Source: Erythrobacter sp. HKB08
GTDB lineage: Bacteria; Pseudomonadota; Alphaproteobacteria; Sphingomonadales; Sphingomonadaceae
Direction of reading: 5' to 3'
DNA: 64,000 nucleotides
Assembly (NCBI RefSeq): GCF_004114695.1
Contig: NZ_CP035310.1
Span: 496,001 to 560,000 of the forward strand
Below are positions 16,955 through 26,444 of the stretch, piece after piece. The translations under genes and the position numbers were made by a program. Each line of letters opens with the position of its first letter. The stretch's first letter is position 1. The notes below the pieces were generated by a model. It was not told where the DNA came from and made no database searches. It saw nothing but the letters and a program-made list of their open reading frames with translations.

Positions 16955-17653
16955 TTAGCCCAGGTGCTGCGCGAAGAACTCCCAGGTCCGGCGATCGGCG
17001 ACTTGCGCGCCTTCCTCGTCGCGCCGGTTGCCGTGTTCGGTCGCAAACCCGTGATCGAGCCCCTCGTAATCGTAGAGCGTCACTTTCTCGTGATCGTCGA
17101 GCGCCTCGTGCATCGCCTTTTGCGCATCGGGACCGACGAAGTGGTCGGCCGTCGGGATGTGCAGCAGCAGCGGGTTGGCGATCGCTTTCGCTTCATCGAG
17201 CATCTGGTCGATCATCACGCCGTAATAGCCGACCGAGGCGTCGATATCGGTGCGCGCGGCGGTCATGTAGGCAAGCCGGCCACCGAGGCAGTATCCGACG
17301 CAGCCGACCTTCTCGACGCCGGTTTCCGCGCGGATCCACTTGATCGTCGCTTCGATGTCGCGGACTCCGTCGTCCGGATCGTATTTGCCGAACAGGTCGA
17401 GCGCCTTGTTGAACTCGTCCTCGATATCCGGATCGAGCTGGAGGCCCGGCTCCATGCGGAAAAAGAGGTCGGGCGCAACCGCGAGGTAGCCTTCCTCGGC
17501 CCATTTGTCGCACTTGCGGCGAATGCCCGCGTTCACTCCGAAGATTTCCTGGATGACGATGATCGCCGCCTTGGGCTTGCCGGATGGTTTCGCGAAATAG
17601 GCAGAAAAGCTTTCATCGCCGGAAAGCGTGCTGATCGTGACGGATTCGCTCAT
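16955..17653 (-). CDS. Dienelactone hydrolase family protein
   Basis: A 232-residue alpha/beta hydrolase. The nucleophile is a cysteine in GCVGYCLGGRLAY, as in true dienelactone hydrolases; the acid lies in the HIPTADHFVGP region and the histidine in LDHGFAT. VIQEIFGVNAGIRR is the typical substrate-pocket segment. It probably hydrolyses a cyclic or activated ester; no aromatic-degradation genes accompany it, so the substrate is unknown. Confidence 0.9.
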   Translation of the reverse strand: MSESVTISTLSGDESFSAYFAKPSGKPKAAIIVIQEIFGVNAGIRRKCDKWAEEGYLAVAPDLFFRMEPGLQLDPDIEDEFNKALDLFGKYDPDDGVRDIEATIKWIRAETGVEKVGCVGYCLGGRLAYMTAARTDIDASVGYYGVMIDQMLDEAKAIANPLLLHIPTADHFVGPDAQKAMHEALDDHEKVTLYDYEGLDHGFATEHGNRRDEEGAQVADRRTWEFFAQHLG

Positions 17654-17766
17654 TGGTAGTCTTCCCCTCGGGATTTGGGATTTGGACCGGAAACGCTTAA
17701 CGCTTGCACCGCGCGCTTGCCAAACCCAGATTGCACAACACGTAATGGCCTAACGGAGGAAACGCG

Positions 17767-18033
17767 ATGAAGGTCCAGATCGAAATCGACTGCACGCCCG
17801 AGGAGGCGCGGACCTTCATGGGCCTGCCCGATGTCGGCAAGGCGAACGACGTCTATGTCGATACCATCACCAAGGCGATGAAGGGCGCGTCCAATCCCGA
17901 ACAGATGGCGCAGTTCGCCAAGCAGCTCGCGCCGATGGGCCAGATCGGGATGAAGATGTTCCAGAGCTTCGTCGAAGGCGCGGCGGCCGGCAGCCAGGGT
18001 GGCTCGCGCGGCGGCGGCAAGTCGGGCGACTGA
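17767..18033 (+). CDS. DUF6489-like small protein
   Basis: An 88-residue protein with the N-terminal KVQIEIDCTPEEARTFMGLPD, a central helix region and a glycine/serine-rich tail. I recognise it as the small family called DUF6489 in sphingomonads, usually next to mnmE; no function is known. The start is well supported by GGAGG just upstream (17756-17760). It ends 16 bases before mnmE, suggesting a shared transcript. Confidence 0.75.
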   Translation: MKVQIEIDCTPEEARTFMGLPDVGKANDVYVDTITKAMKGASNPEQMAQFAKQLAPMGQIGMKMFQSFVEGAAAGSQGGSRGGGKSGD

Positions 18034-18049
18034 CGGGCCACCGGGCGCA

Positions 18050-19324
18050 ATGGATACGATCTTCGCGCTCTCGAGCGGGCGGCCGCCTGCCGCGATCGCG
18101 ATCGTCCGTATCAGCGGCCCGAAGGCGGGCGAGGCGCTGACGGCGCTTTCCGGCTCCCTCCCGGAACCGCGGCATGCAAGCCTGCGCCAATTGAAAGACC
18201 GGAAGGGCGGGGTGCTGGATAGCGCACTCGTCCTGTGGTTCCCGGGCCACGCGACCGCGACCGGCGAGGATCTTGCCGAACTTCATCTGCATGGCGGATT
18301 GGCCGTCGTTCGTGCCGTCGAAGAAGAGCTGGCGAAGCTCGATGGCCTTCGTGCAGCACAACCGGGCGAGTTTACCCGCCGCGCCTTCGCCAACGGCCGG
18401 ATCGACCTCGCCGAGGCGGAGGGCCTTGCCGATCTGCTTGAGGCGGAAACCGAATTGCAGCGCCGCAATGCCATGGCGCTCGTGGGCGGGGCGTTCTCGC
18501 GGCAGGTCGAAGGCTGGCGCGAACAGGTGCTGTCGCTGTCCGCCGAGGTCGAAAGCGCTCTGGATTTCTCCGACGAAGACGATGTCGGCGAGGCCGATAT
18601 CGATTTCGGTGCCAAATCGCGCAATCTTGTCGATGAATTGAGTGCCTGGCTGGCTCGTCCCTCGGCCGAACGGCTGAAGGAAGGTTACCGCGTGGTCCTT
18701 GCCGGCCCGCCGAATGCCGGAAAATCGTCGCTCTTCAATGCCTTGATCGACGACGAGGCGGCAATTGCAACCCCCATTCCGGGCACGACACGAGACGTTC
18801 TCGAGCGTCCCGTTTCGATCTCGGGCGTGCCCTTTACCTTTGTCGATACGGCAGGCCTGCGTGACGACGGTGACGATCCGATCGAGCGGATCGGGATCGA
18901 ACGCGCGCGAGCCGAGGCGGCGAGGGCCGATCTCATTCTCTGGCTGGGCGATGAAGGGCTGGGACCGGATCGTGCGGTCGAGGTCGAAACGAAGATCGAC
19001 ATAGCTGGCGGCCGGGCAAAATCGAATGCCGAGTTTCGCGTATCTAGCACGACGGGGGAGGGTATCGATGCTCTTCGGACGGCGTTGGTCGAACGCGCGA
19101 TGCGCTCGATGCCGCATCCGGGAGAACTGGCAATCCACCGCCGTCAGCGCGAAATCCTAGGCGAAGCTCATGAGGCGCTATCCTCTCTCGGGCAGCAACA
19201 AGACCTGTTGCTCGTTGCGGAACTGCTGCGTCAGGCACGGATCGCTTTCGATCGCCTGATCGGCCGTGCTTCGACCGAGGATATGCTCGACGCTCTGTTC
19301 GGGCGGTTCTGCATCGGAAAGTGA
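18050..19324 (+). CDS. mnmE: tRNA modification GTPase MnmE
   Basis: A 424-residue protein: N-terminal tetrahydrofolate-binding domain (MDTIFALSSG, LHLHGG), helical domain, and inserted G domain (G1 GPPNAGKSSLFNAL, G2 GTTRD, G3 DTAGL), ending in the catalytic C-terminal FCIGK. With MnmG it installs the 5-carboxymethylaminomethyl group at U34 of several tRNAs. The ATG 18050 is used because the family starts with a short residue run before IFALS. mnmG follows after 72 bp containing a parS site. Confidence 0.95.
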   Translation: MDTIFALSSGRPPAAIAIVRISGPKAGEALTALSGSLPEPRHASLRQLKDRKGGVLDSALVLWFPGHATATGEDLAELHLHGGLAVVRAVEEELAKLDGLRAAQPGEFTRRAFANGRIDLAEAEGLADLLEAETELQRRNAMALVGGAFSRQVEGWREQVLSLSAEVESALDFSDEDDVGEADIDFGAKSRNLVDELSAWLARPSAERLKEGYRVVLAGPPNAGKSSLFNALIDDEAAIATPIPGTTRDVLERPVSISGVPFTFVDTAGLRDDGDDPIERIGIERARAEAARADLILWLGDEGLGPDRAVEVETKIDIAGGRAKSNAEFRVSSTTGEGIDALRTALVERAMRSMPHPGELAIHRRQREILGEAHEALSSLGQQQDLLLVAELLRQARIAFDRLIGRASTEDMLDALFGRFCIGK

Positions 19325-19339
19325 GCGATGGCGGGAAAG

Positions 19340-19355
19340 TGTTTCACGTGAAACA
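19340..19355. promoter_or_regulatory. parS: parS centromere site 1
   Basis: TGTTTCACGTGAAACA, a perfect 16-bp palindrome identical to the canonical chromosomal parS. It lies between mnmE and mnmG, about 8.4 kb from the predicted origin and 3.3 kb before parB. It should be bound by ParB. Confidence 0.95.
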
Positions 19356-19396
19356 TCGCTTTGACGATTTCCTCGCCGGGCGCTAATCGGCGCTCC

Positions 19397-21253
19397 ATGC
19401 ACTCCTACGAAATCATCGTAGTCGGCGGCGGACATGCCGGCGTCGAGGCGGCCTGTGCGGCTGCCCGCATGGGTGCGCGCACGGCCCTGGTCTCGTTCGA
19501 ACGCTCTGCCATCGGCGCGATGAGCTGCAATCCGGCGATTGGCGGGCTCGGCAAAGGCCATCTGGTGCGCGAAGTCGACGCCCTGGACGGGGTCATCGGA
19601 CGCGCTGCGGACGCAGGTGCGATCCACTATCGGATGCTCAATCGTTCGAAGGGCAGCGCAGTGTGGGGTCCGCGCGTCCAGGCCGACAGGCGCCTTTTCA
19701 AGGCGGAAGTCCAGCGCATCGTCGATCGGCAGGCCAACCTCGATATCGTCGAGGGTGAAGTGGCCGAACTCATCCTCGAAGGCGGCCGCGCAATGGGTGT
19801 GCGCCTCGCCGATGGGAGCGAGATTTCCGGCAAGGCAGTGATTCTGTGCACCGGGACCTTCCTCGGCGGAACCCTTTTCCGCGGTGAAGAGCGGATGACC
19901 GGGGGCCGTATCGGCGAGAATTCCGCACAAAAGCTCGCGGCACAGATGCGCGAGGCAGACCTGCCCATGGCGCGCCTCAAGACGGGGACACCGCCGCGGC
20001 TGAAGGGTGCGACCATCGACTGGGCGCGTCTCGAAGTGCAGGAATCGGACGGGGAGGGGTGGACCATGTCGCCGCTCTCCAAGGGGCGCCCGAACCCGGA
20101 GGTGTTCTGCGCGATCACCCGCACCAACGAGCGCAGCCACCAGATCATCCGCGACAACCTCCACCGCTCGCCGCTCTTCAGCGGGGCGATCGATGCGCAG
20201 GGGCCGCGTTACTGCCCTTCGATCGAAGACAAGATCCACCGCTTCGGCGACCGGGACGGCCACCAGGTATTCCTCGAGCCGGAAGGACTGGCCGACGATC
20301 TGGTCTATCCCAACGGTATCAGCACCTCGCTTCCGACCGACGTGCAGCTCGCGATGCTGCGGGCGATGGAAGGGCTGGAGCGGGTCGAAATGGCGGTCCC
20401 GGGCTATGCGGTCGAATATGACCACGTCGATCCGCGCGCGCTGACGAACGGCCTCGAATTGCGCGCGATTCCGGGGTTTTATTGTGCGGGACAGATAAAC
20501 GGCACGACCGGATACGAAGAAGCGGCTGCCCAAGGGCTTGTCGCCGGAATGCACGCTGCGGCGAGTGTGCTCGGCAAGGAGCCGGTGAAGCTCGATCGCG
20601 CGAATTCCTATATGGCCGTAATGGTCGACGATCTCACCCTGCATGGTGTGACCGAACCCTACCGCATGCTCACCGCGCGCGCCGAATATCGCCTGCGCCT
20701 GCGCGCGAACAATGCGACGACGCGTCTGACCCCCCTTGGTATCGAGGCGGGGTGCATCGGGGAGGAGCGGCGCGCGTGGTTCGAACGGCGCGAGGACCTG
20801 CGCGGCAGGCTCACAGCGAATCTCGCCGAGCAAGTCGCTGCGACCGAGCTTGCTGATCAAGGCTTACCGGTTCGCAGGGATGGCGGGCGCAAGCCGCTTT
20901 CCGAATGGCTGCGGTTCGGCGGGATCGACCTTGAGGCACTCGCCCCTTGGGTGAGCGACGAATTCGCGCAAAACCCCGAGCTAGCCGAAGAGCTGGTGGA
21001 AGATGCGGCATACGCCCCCTATCTCGAACGGCAGGAGGCAGAATTGCGCGATCTCAGGGCCTCGTCCAGCGTTCGCCTCGACCCCGATTTCCCCTTCGGC
21101 GACGTACCGGGATTGTCGAACGAGATGGTCGAGCGCCTTAGCACTGCCAAACCCTCGGACATTGCTGCAGCCGGGCGGGTGAGGGGCATCACCCCCGCTG
21201 CTCTCTCCGCGCTGCTGGTCCACGCCCGCCGCCGCGAGCAGCGTGCCGCGTGA
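19397..21253 (+). CDS. mnmG: tRNA uridine-5-carboxymethylaminomethyl synthesis enzyme MnmG
   Basis: A 618-residue FAD-binding protein. The dinucleotide-binding motif [12 protein letters not shown] is at the N-terminus and the GidA signature [12 protein letters not shown] is present, with the C-terminal helical domain that contacts MnmE and tRNA. It is the partner of MnmE in U34 tRNA modification. The start is ATG 19397 (MHSYEIIV); an in-frame TTG at 19361 would add a non-conserved leader. The stop overlaps rsmG by four bases. Confidence 0.96.
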   Translation: MHSYEIIVVGGGHAGVEAACAAARMGARTALVSFERSAIGAMSCNPAIGGLGKGHLVREVDALDGVIGRAADAGAIHYRMLNRSKGSAVWGPRVQADRRLFKAEVQRIVDRQANLDIVEGEVAELILEGGRAMGVRLADGSEISGKAVILCTGTFLGGTLFRGEERMTGGRIGENSAQKLAAQMREADLPMARLKTGTPPRLKGATIDWARLEVQESDGEGWTMSPLSKGRPNPEVFCAITRTNERSHQIIRDNLHRSPLFSGAIDAQGPRYCPSIEDKIHRFGDRDGHQVFLEPEGLADDLVYPNGISTSLPTDVQLAMLRAMEGLERVEMAVPGYAVEYDHVDPRALTNGLELRAIPGFYCAGQINGTTGYEEAAAQGLVAGMHAAASVLGKEPVKLDRANSYMAVMVDDLTLHGVTEPYRMLTARAEYRLRLRANNATTRLTPLGIEAGCIGEERRAWFERREDLRGRLTANLAEQVAATELADQGLPVRRDGGRKPLSEWLRFGGIDLEALAPWVSDEFAQNPELAEELVEDAAYAPYLERQEAELRDLRASSSVRLDPDFPFGDVPGLSNEMVERLSTAKPSDIAAAGRVRGITPAALSALLVHARRREQRAA

Positions 21254-21921
21254 GTATTCTGACGACAGAAGCTGCCGCCAGGGACTTCGTCGCGGGTCTG
21301 TGCGACGAGGACGCCTTTGCGAAGCTCGAGCGCTTTGCGGAGTTGTTGCTATCTGAGAACGCACGCCAGAACCTGATCGCCAAGCCGACGGAAGCAATTT
21401 TATGGCAACGGCACATCGCGGACAGCGCCCAGCTGCTCGAGCATGTTTCACGTGAAACAACCGATCCGTGGCTGGACCTTGGTTCAGGCCCTGGCCTCCC
21501 CGGCCTCGTGATTGCAATCATGAGACCCGAAACACCGGTCGTTCTGGTCGAATCGCGAAGAAAAAGAAGCGATTGGTTGGTCGAAACCGCCCAGGCCTTG
21601 GGCCTCGCCAATGTCAGGGTCGAAGGCAAGCGTCTCGAACTGGTGGAGACGTTTCAGGCCGGGACAATCAGCGCGCGCGCCTTCGCCCCGCTACCGCGTA
21701 TCCTCGACCTATCCGCAAGGTTCTCCACAATCGACACGCTCTGGCTGTTGCCCAAGGGGCGGTCGGCAAAGCAAGAATTGGATGACCTGCCGAAGCGACT
21801 CAGGCAAAAGTTCCACGTGGAACAATCGCGGACCGACGCTGAGGCAGGAATAATCGTCGGCCATTTGGGCAAGACGGCGCTCGCGAAGCTCGATGCGAAG
21901 CGCGCCAGAGGAGGGAATTGA
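21250..21921 (+). CDS. rsmG: 16S rRNA (guanine(527)-N(7))-methyltransferase RsmG
   Basis: A 223-residue class I SAM-dependent methyltransferase starting at GTG 21250, which overlaps the mnmG TGA. The SAM motif is [34 protein letters not shown] and the SRRKRSDWL segment are typical of GidB/RsmG. It methylates G527 of 16S rRNA; its loss gives low-level streptomycin resistance in other bacteria. Two parS-like palindromes lie inside its coding sequence. Confidence 0.94.
   Translation: MSILTTEAAARDFVAGLCDEDAFAKLERFAELLLSENARQNLIAKPTEAILWQRHIADSAQLLEHVSRETTDPWLDLGSGPGLPGLVIAIMRPETPVVLVESRRKRSDWLVETAQALGLANVRVEGKRLELVETFQAGTISARAFAPLPRILDLSARFSTIDTLWLLPKGRSAKQELDDLPKRLRQKFHVEQSRTDAEAGIIVGHLGKTALAKLDAKRARGGN
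21444..21459. promoter_or_regulatory. parS: parS centromere site 2, inside rsmG
   Basis: A second perfect TGTTTCACGTGAAACA, within the rsmG coding sequence, where it encodes the residues HVSRETT in part. It lies 2.1 kb from site 1 and about 500 bases before parA. Confidence 0.95.
21810..21823. promoter_or_regulatory. parS: Variant parS-like site 3, inside rsmG
   Basis: GTTCCACGTGGAAC is a perfect 14-bp palindrome differing from canonical parS by one symmetric change in each arm (T to C, A to G). The outer bases are A and A rather than T and A. Related variants occur among alphaproteobacterial parS sites. Binding by ParB is inferred. Confidence 0.75.
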
Positions 21922-22697
21922 TGATCACCATCGCGATCGCGAACCAGAAGGGCGGGGTGGGCAAGACCACGACCGCAATCAACATCGCGACCGCCATGGC
22001 TGCAACCGGTTGGAAAACCTTGCTTATCGATCTCGATCCGCAGGGCAATGCCTCGACCGGCCTCGGCCTCGACGCTGCGCACCGTGAAGGATCGACCTAC
22101 GACATTCTTGTCGACGAAGTGCCGCTTTCCGACTGCATTCACCCGACCGATATCCCGGGGCTCGACATCGTGCCGGCGACGGTCGATTTGAGCGGTGCCG
22201 AAGTCGAGCTGGTTTCAGTCGAAGATCGTACAGCGCGCCTGCACGCGGCCCTCGCAAACCACCAGGGGCACGAGATCTGTTTCATCGACTGCCCACCCTC
22301 GCTCGGCCTCCTGACGCTGAATGCGCTTGGCGCGGCCGATACGCTGCTCGTGCCGCTTCAGTGCGAATTCTTTGCGCTGGAAGGGCTTAGCCAGCTTTTG
22401 CAGACCGTCGAGCGCGTCCAGCAGCGCTTCAATCCCGATCTCGGGATCGTCGGCGTCGTCCTCACCATGTTCGACCGGCGCAACCGCCTGACCGACCAGG
22501 TTGCGGACGACGTGCGAGATTGCCTTGGCGAGCTGGTTTTCGAGGCAGTCATCCCGCGCAACGTGCGCCTGTCCGAAGCGCCGAGCCACGGCATGCCGGC
22601 GCTGATCTACGATCACAACTGCGCGGGGAGCCGCGCCTATATCACGCTGGCGCGCGAATTGATCGGCCGCCTGCCCGAGAGGAGGAAAGCCGCATGA
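21921..22697 (+). CDS. parA: Chromosome partitioning ATPase ParA
   Basis: A 258-residue Walker-type ATPase of the Soj/ParA family. The deviant Walker A ANQKGGVGKTTTAIN has both lysines, Walker A' is LLIDLDPQGN, and FIDCPPSLG carries Walker B. It moves ParB-parS complexes and so segregates the origin region. ATG 21921 is preferred: it overlaps the rsmG stop by one base, is preceded by GAGGAGGG, and the TTG three bases upstream adds nothing. It overlaps parB by four bases. Confidence 0.96.
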   Translation: MITIAIANQKGGVGKTTTAINIATAMAATGWKTLLIDLDPQGNASTGLGLDAAHREGSTYDILVDEVPLSDCIHPTDIPGLDIVPATVDLSGAEVELVSVEDRTARLHAALANHQGHEICFIDCPPSLGLLTLNALGAADTLLVPLQCEFFALEGLSQLLQTVERVQQRFNPDLGIVGVVLTMFDRRNRLTDQVADDVRDCLGELVFEAVIPRNVRLSEAPSHGMPALIYDHNCAGSRAYITLARELIGRLPERRKAA

Positions 22698-23665
22698 GCA
22701 ATCCGACCGATCCGATCCGTTTCTCTGTCCCGTCGCGCAGTGCGGCGGACAAGAAGAAGAAACTGGGCAAGGGACTCGGGGCGCTTCTCGGCGAAACGCG
22801 CCGCGAAGAGCCGCTCGTCAGCGAACGCCGTCCTGCACCGGCCAAGGGCGATGAGGCCGCAACTTCGCCCACCTCGGGCCTGTCGTCGCTTCCGGTGTCC
22901 GCCATCGAACCGCTGCCCGGCCAGCCGCGCCGGTTCTTCGACGAGGACGCGCTGAGCGAACTGGCGGCCTCGATCGAGGCGCGCGGTGTCATCCAGCCGA
23001 TCATCGTGCGACCGCTTGCGGGTGGCCGCTACCAGCTCGTCGCCGGCGAGCGCCGCTGGCGCGCAGCGCAGAAAGCGCGCTTGCACGAGATTCCGGCGCT
23101 GGTGCGCGATCTGGAAGAACGTGAAGTCATGGCGTTGGCCCTGATCGAGAACATCCAGCGCGAAGATCTCAATCCTGTCGAAGAAGCGCAGGCTTATCAA
23201 AGACTTGCCGATGACGAGGGGATGACCCAGGCGGAGATCGCCAAGCTCGTCGACAAGTCGCGCAGCCATGTCGCGAACTTGCAGCGCCTGCTCGGCCTGC
23301 CGGACGATGTCCTCGCGCTGGTTGCCGAGGGCAAGCTCTCCATGGGCCATGCGCGTGCGCTGATCGGGCATGACGATGCGCTGGCGATCGCGCGTGAGGC
23401 CGTGGCGAAGAAACTGTCGGTGCGCGAAGTCGAAAAGCGCGTGCGCCAGGGCGCGACCGAGACCAAGCGGGCGACGCGCACGTCGCGCGATCCCGCGAAG
23501 GATGCCGACATTGCCGCGGTTCAGGCACATCTCGAGGAATTCCTCGGCCTGCCGGTCAAGATCAAGTCCGATGCGGACCCGCGCACCGGTGCGGTGACCA
23601 TCCGCTATCGCACGCTCGATCAGCTCGACCTGATCTGCCAGCGCCTCACCGGCGGCGACATCTAG
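22694..23665 (+). CDS. parB: Chromosome partitioning protein ParB
   Basis: A 323-residue ParB/Spo0J protein. The N-terminus has the basic KKKKLGKGLGALLGE segment, which in relatives stimulates ParA. The nuclease-like CTP-binding domain shows LVAGERRWRAAQ (GERRxRA motif) and ALIENIQREDLNPVEEA. The helix-turn-helix that reads parS is in MTQAEIAKLVDKSRSHVANLQRLL, and the C-terminus dimerises. It starts at ATG 22694 inside ATGA and is the last gene of the mnmG-rsmG-parA-parB chain. Confidence 0.96.
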   Translation: MSNPTDPIRFSVPSRSAADKKKKLGKGLGALLGETRREEPLVSERRPAPAKGDEAATSPTSGLSSLPVSAIEPLPGQPRRFFDEDALSELAASIEARGVIQPIIVRPLAGGRYQLVAGERRWRAAQKARLHEIPALVRDLEEREVMALALIENIQREDLNPVEEAQAYQRLADDEGMTQAEIAKLVDKSRSHVANLQRLLGLPDDVLALVAEGKLSMGHARALIGHDDALAIAREAVAKKLSVREVEKRVRQGATETKRATRTSRDPAKDADIAAVQAHLEEFLGLPVKIKSDADPRTGAVTIRYRTLDQLDLICQRLTGGDI

Positions 23666-23831
23666 CGCTGCAATAAGCCCTGCGCAGGCCCGAAACGCCA
23701 AGCGGCGGGGGATAGAACGTGCCTGCGCGGTCCGTTCGCTTGTCGCGTGAATCGCGCAAACCTATGCTTTCGCGCGTCGCAATGCGCCTGCCGAACGCCC
23801 GGCAGGTGGGATCACGAGAGCCACGCACGCC

Positions 23832-26444
23832 TTGGTCGTATTTCGCCGCCTTCCCCGTCCCAGCCGCTGGAAACGGCTTTTCGGCCGCTCGCCGGAATTC
23901 CGCGCGCTGCTGTGGGAATGGATCGTGCCGCTGCTCTTCGCCGCTGCACTCGCCGCCGCGAGTGTGGCGGGCGCATTCCGCCTGTCGGACGGCTATTTCT
24001 TCGACCTGGTGACCGGTTTCGAGCCGGGGCGCGACCCGAAGGTCGTACTGGTCGAGCAGGACAAGGCCTATCTCGCACGCGGGGCAGGCCGGCACGCCGA
24101 ATTGGCCTCTGCGAGCAAGGAAGCCGGCGCTGCGGGTATAGGATTCCGCGATGGGCGGGAAATTGCGCCGCGCAACTTCACGCAGACGGATACGGCGGTA
24201 ACTGCGGGCTTCGGTGCCGAGCCAGTGCCCGCCAGCACAGCCTGGGCGCTCGCAACCGGACCTGAGCCCCTGTCTCCCGCAATCGCTGCCAGCGCGACCC
24301 TGATCGCTCCGGCGCAATACGGCATCTATCGCCGCCAGATGCCCGCGATCGAGGGTGTGGACGGTCCGATACCGACATTCGAGACGGCATTGGCCGGCGC
24401 CGCGCTGTCCGGTGAGACTTTCTATGTCCGCATGCCGCGCGCGCAGAACATTCCGCGCATCACCGCCACCCAATTGCTCGACCGCAGCTTCGCCCCCGGC
24501 GAGCTCGAAGGCCTGCGCCTGCTTGTCCCGCCCGCAAGCGAGGGGGCGCAGGCCAGGTTGACGACACCGCTCGATCCCGGTGCGCGCTCGGTCACGGCGA
24601 GCGTTTTCAGCGCCTATGCCGTGCAGGCACTGGCCGAAGGGCGCGCGGTAACGCTCGCGCCGCTCTATCTCGTGGTTCTCGCGCTGGTCGCCTTCTGCGT
24701 GTCGACGAGCCTGCTGTTCCGCCGGGTCGATGCCAAGCGCTTCCTCGCGCCGGTCGTTATCGTTGTTTCCTTCGTCGCGCTGGTCTGCGCAGCCGTTTTG
24801 CTGGTCTTCGGCAATGTCCTCGCGCCCGTTACCGCGATCGTGACCGGCATCGTCGGCGTGAGCCTGTGGCAGGTCATCCGGCGCGAGCGCATCCAGGACA
24901 TTCGCCTCAACCGGGTGCTCGAGCGGGCGATCAACCTGTCCTTCGGCCGGGCGGCTTTCCAGGAGCAGCGCCAGATCCCCGCATTCCTGCGCGATGCATC
25001 CGATGTCCTCGGTTTCGCGCGCAGCATGGTCCTTGCACGCGAGGGGCAGGGCAAGTGGCAGGTGCTCGCTGCCCGCGATGCCGAACTGGGTGAGCTTGCG
25101 CTCGAAACCCGCGCGGCGCGACAGGTGCTGCGGGAAGCTTCGCTCAGGCGGCGCAGTGTTGCCGGGCAGGATGTCGCGCCGTGGGAAGGCGAGACACGCA
25201 TCGTGTCCCTGTCCGAACCCGACGCGGAAACGGAAGCCTACTGGCTGTTCAATCGCCCGCGCAGGAGCGAAGCGGCACGCGCTCCGCGCTTGGCCGAAGC
25301 GCTTGCCCTGAGCGTTCGCCAGATGCAGCGCTGGCGCGACGTGCTGCTCGGCGGGAACAGCCTGACCGATCGCTATCGCCCGGTCGACGAGCGGGTCTCC
25401 GCTGCGGCGACGCTGATTACCGTGCAGGGCGAGCAGGTCCGCCAGGGGCTCGATGCACTCGATACGGCGGTGATGGTCTTCCACATTGTCGGCTTCCCGA
25501 TCCAGGCCAATGCGACGATGGATGCGCTCTACGAAAGCGCCGGGCTTCCGCGAGAAACGACCAGCCTGCGCCAAGCGCTGCTCGCCTTCACCGAGCTGGA
25601 GGAAGGCCAGGTCGACGGGATCATCCGCGATCTCGTGCTCAACGGGGGCGAGATGCGCGTGCCGATGCGCGATTTCGGCACGCGCCAGCGGATGCTGCGC
25701 ATCGCCGCGCCCGACCGGGTGGCGCGCGACTGGGAGCGGGTGATCGTGATGGAAGCAGTCGACATTTCCGAGCTCGACCAGCTCGCCGAGCTTCGCCTCG
25801 CCGTGGGCATGTTCATCGACCAGCAGCTGCGCAACGATCTCGAAGCGATCAACCTCGGCGCCGCGGTTGCATCGGACCCGCGCATCGCCGCCGACAAGCT
25901 GACCCGCGTCGTCGGCCGGATCAGGGACGTCGCCGCCCGCGCGACCGACCGGCTGGAGCAAGTGTCCGACCTCCTGAGCGAACGGCCCGAAGACATCGCC
26001 GGCGCAAGCTATCCGATCGATGCGCGCAAGGCAGTCGCCACCGCGATCGAAAAGGCCGAACCCTTTGCCGAGGAAATGCAGGTCACGATCGGTTCGAAGC
26101 TTCCGGGCATCAGCGGCTTCACCGTCGCCGAACCGCAGATGCTGACCGACATGGTCGAGGCGATGCTGCGCCTCGTAATCGCCGATACACCGGCAGGCAG
26201 CCAGGTCGACATCCTGCTGGAGGAACTCGACGGAAAGAGCTTCGTGCGCGTTTCCGGCGGGTTCGGAACGCCGTTCGAGCGGCTGATGGCGGCCTTCGAT
26301 GCAGGTGCGGGCGAAACGCTTGCCGAGTTCCAGATCATTTCCGCCGGCATCCGCGAGGCGCTCGGCTGGGGCGGCGCGGTCTCCTACTGGTCCGCGGTCG
26401 GCAAGGGCTACAAGTTCAATATCCAGATGAGGCGCATAGGATGA
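23832..26444 (+). CDS. CHASE2-domain membrane sensor with degenerate histidine kinase region
   Basis: An 870-residue protein starting at TTG 23832; the start is uncertain because no ATG or GTG is available near it. Layout: a membrane helix at 31-48, an extracytoplasmic CHASE2-like domain about 50-272 (VVLVEQDKAYLARGA, then TTPLDPG), three membrane helices at about 277-296, 304-326 and 329-346, a cytoplasmic middle part about 350-650, and a C-terminal region shaped like a kinase DHp-plus-ATPase. The expected phospho-acceptor histidine motif is absent (IDQQLRNDLEAI stands there) and the N-box asparagines are lost. It overlaps the response regulator by four bases and heads the pgs-like operon, so a signal-sensing role for polymer synthesis is inferred. 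Confidence 0.7.
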   Translation: MVVFRRLPRPSRWKRLFGRSPEFRALLWEWIVPLLFAAALAAASVAGAFRLSDGYFFDLVTGFEPGRDPKVVLVEQDKAYLARGAGRHAELASASKEAGAAGIGFRDGREIAPRNFTQTDTAVTAGFGAEPVPASTAWALATGPEPLSPAIAASATLIAPAQYGIYRRQMPAIEGVDGPIPTFETALAGAALSGETFYVRMPRAQNIPRITATQLLDRSFAPGELEGLRLLVPPASEGAQARLTTPLDPGARSVTASVFSAYAVQALAEGRAVTLAPLYLVVLALVAFCVSTSLLFRRVDAKRFLAPVVIVVSFVALVCAAVLLVFGNVLAPVTAIVTGIVGVSLWQVIRRERIQDIRLNRVLERAINLSFGRAAFQEQRQIPAFLRDASDVLGFARSMVLAREGQGKWQVLAARDAELGELALETRAARQVLREASLRRRSVAGQDVAPWEGETRIVSLSEPDAETEAYWLFNRPRRSEAARAPRLAEALALSVRQMQRWRDVLLGGNSLTDRYRPVDERVSAAATLITVQGEQVRQGLDALDTAVMVFHIVGFPIQANATMDALYESAGLPRETTSLRQALLAFTELEEGQVDGIIRDLVLNGGEMRVPMRDFGTRQRMLRIAAPDRVARDWERVIVMEAVDISELDQLAELRLAVGMFIDQQLRNDLEAINLGAAVASDPRIAADKLTRVVGRIRDVAARATDRLEQVSDLLSERPEDIAGASYPIDARKAVATAIEKAEPFAEEMQVTIGSKLPGISGFTVAEPQMLTDMVEAMLRLVIADTPAGSQVDILLEELDGKSFVRVSGGFGTPFERLMAAFDAGAGETLAEFQIISAGIREALGWGGAVSYWSAVGKGYKFNIQMRRIG

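Noticed and set aside
15386-17659. 757-residue open frame spanning two minus-strand genes
   Set aside because: It overlaps the glutamate-synthase-like and dienelactone hydrolase genes completely; both have clear catalytic motifs.
23646-25961. 771-residue open frame on the minus strand opposite the CHASE2 gene
   Set aside because: It mirrors the codon pattern of the plus-strand gene, has no recognisable domain and is a side effect of GC-rich third positions.
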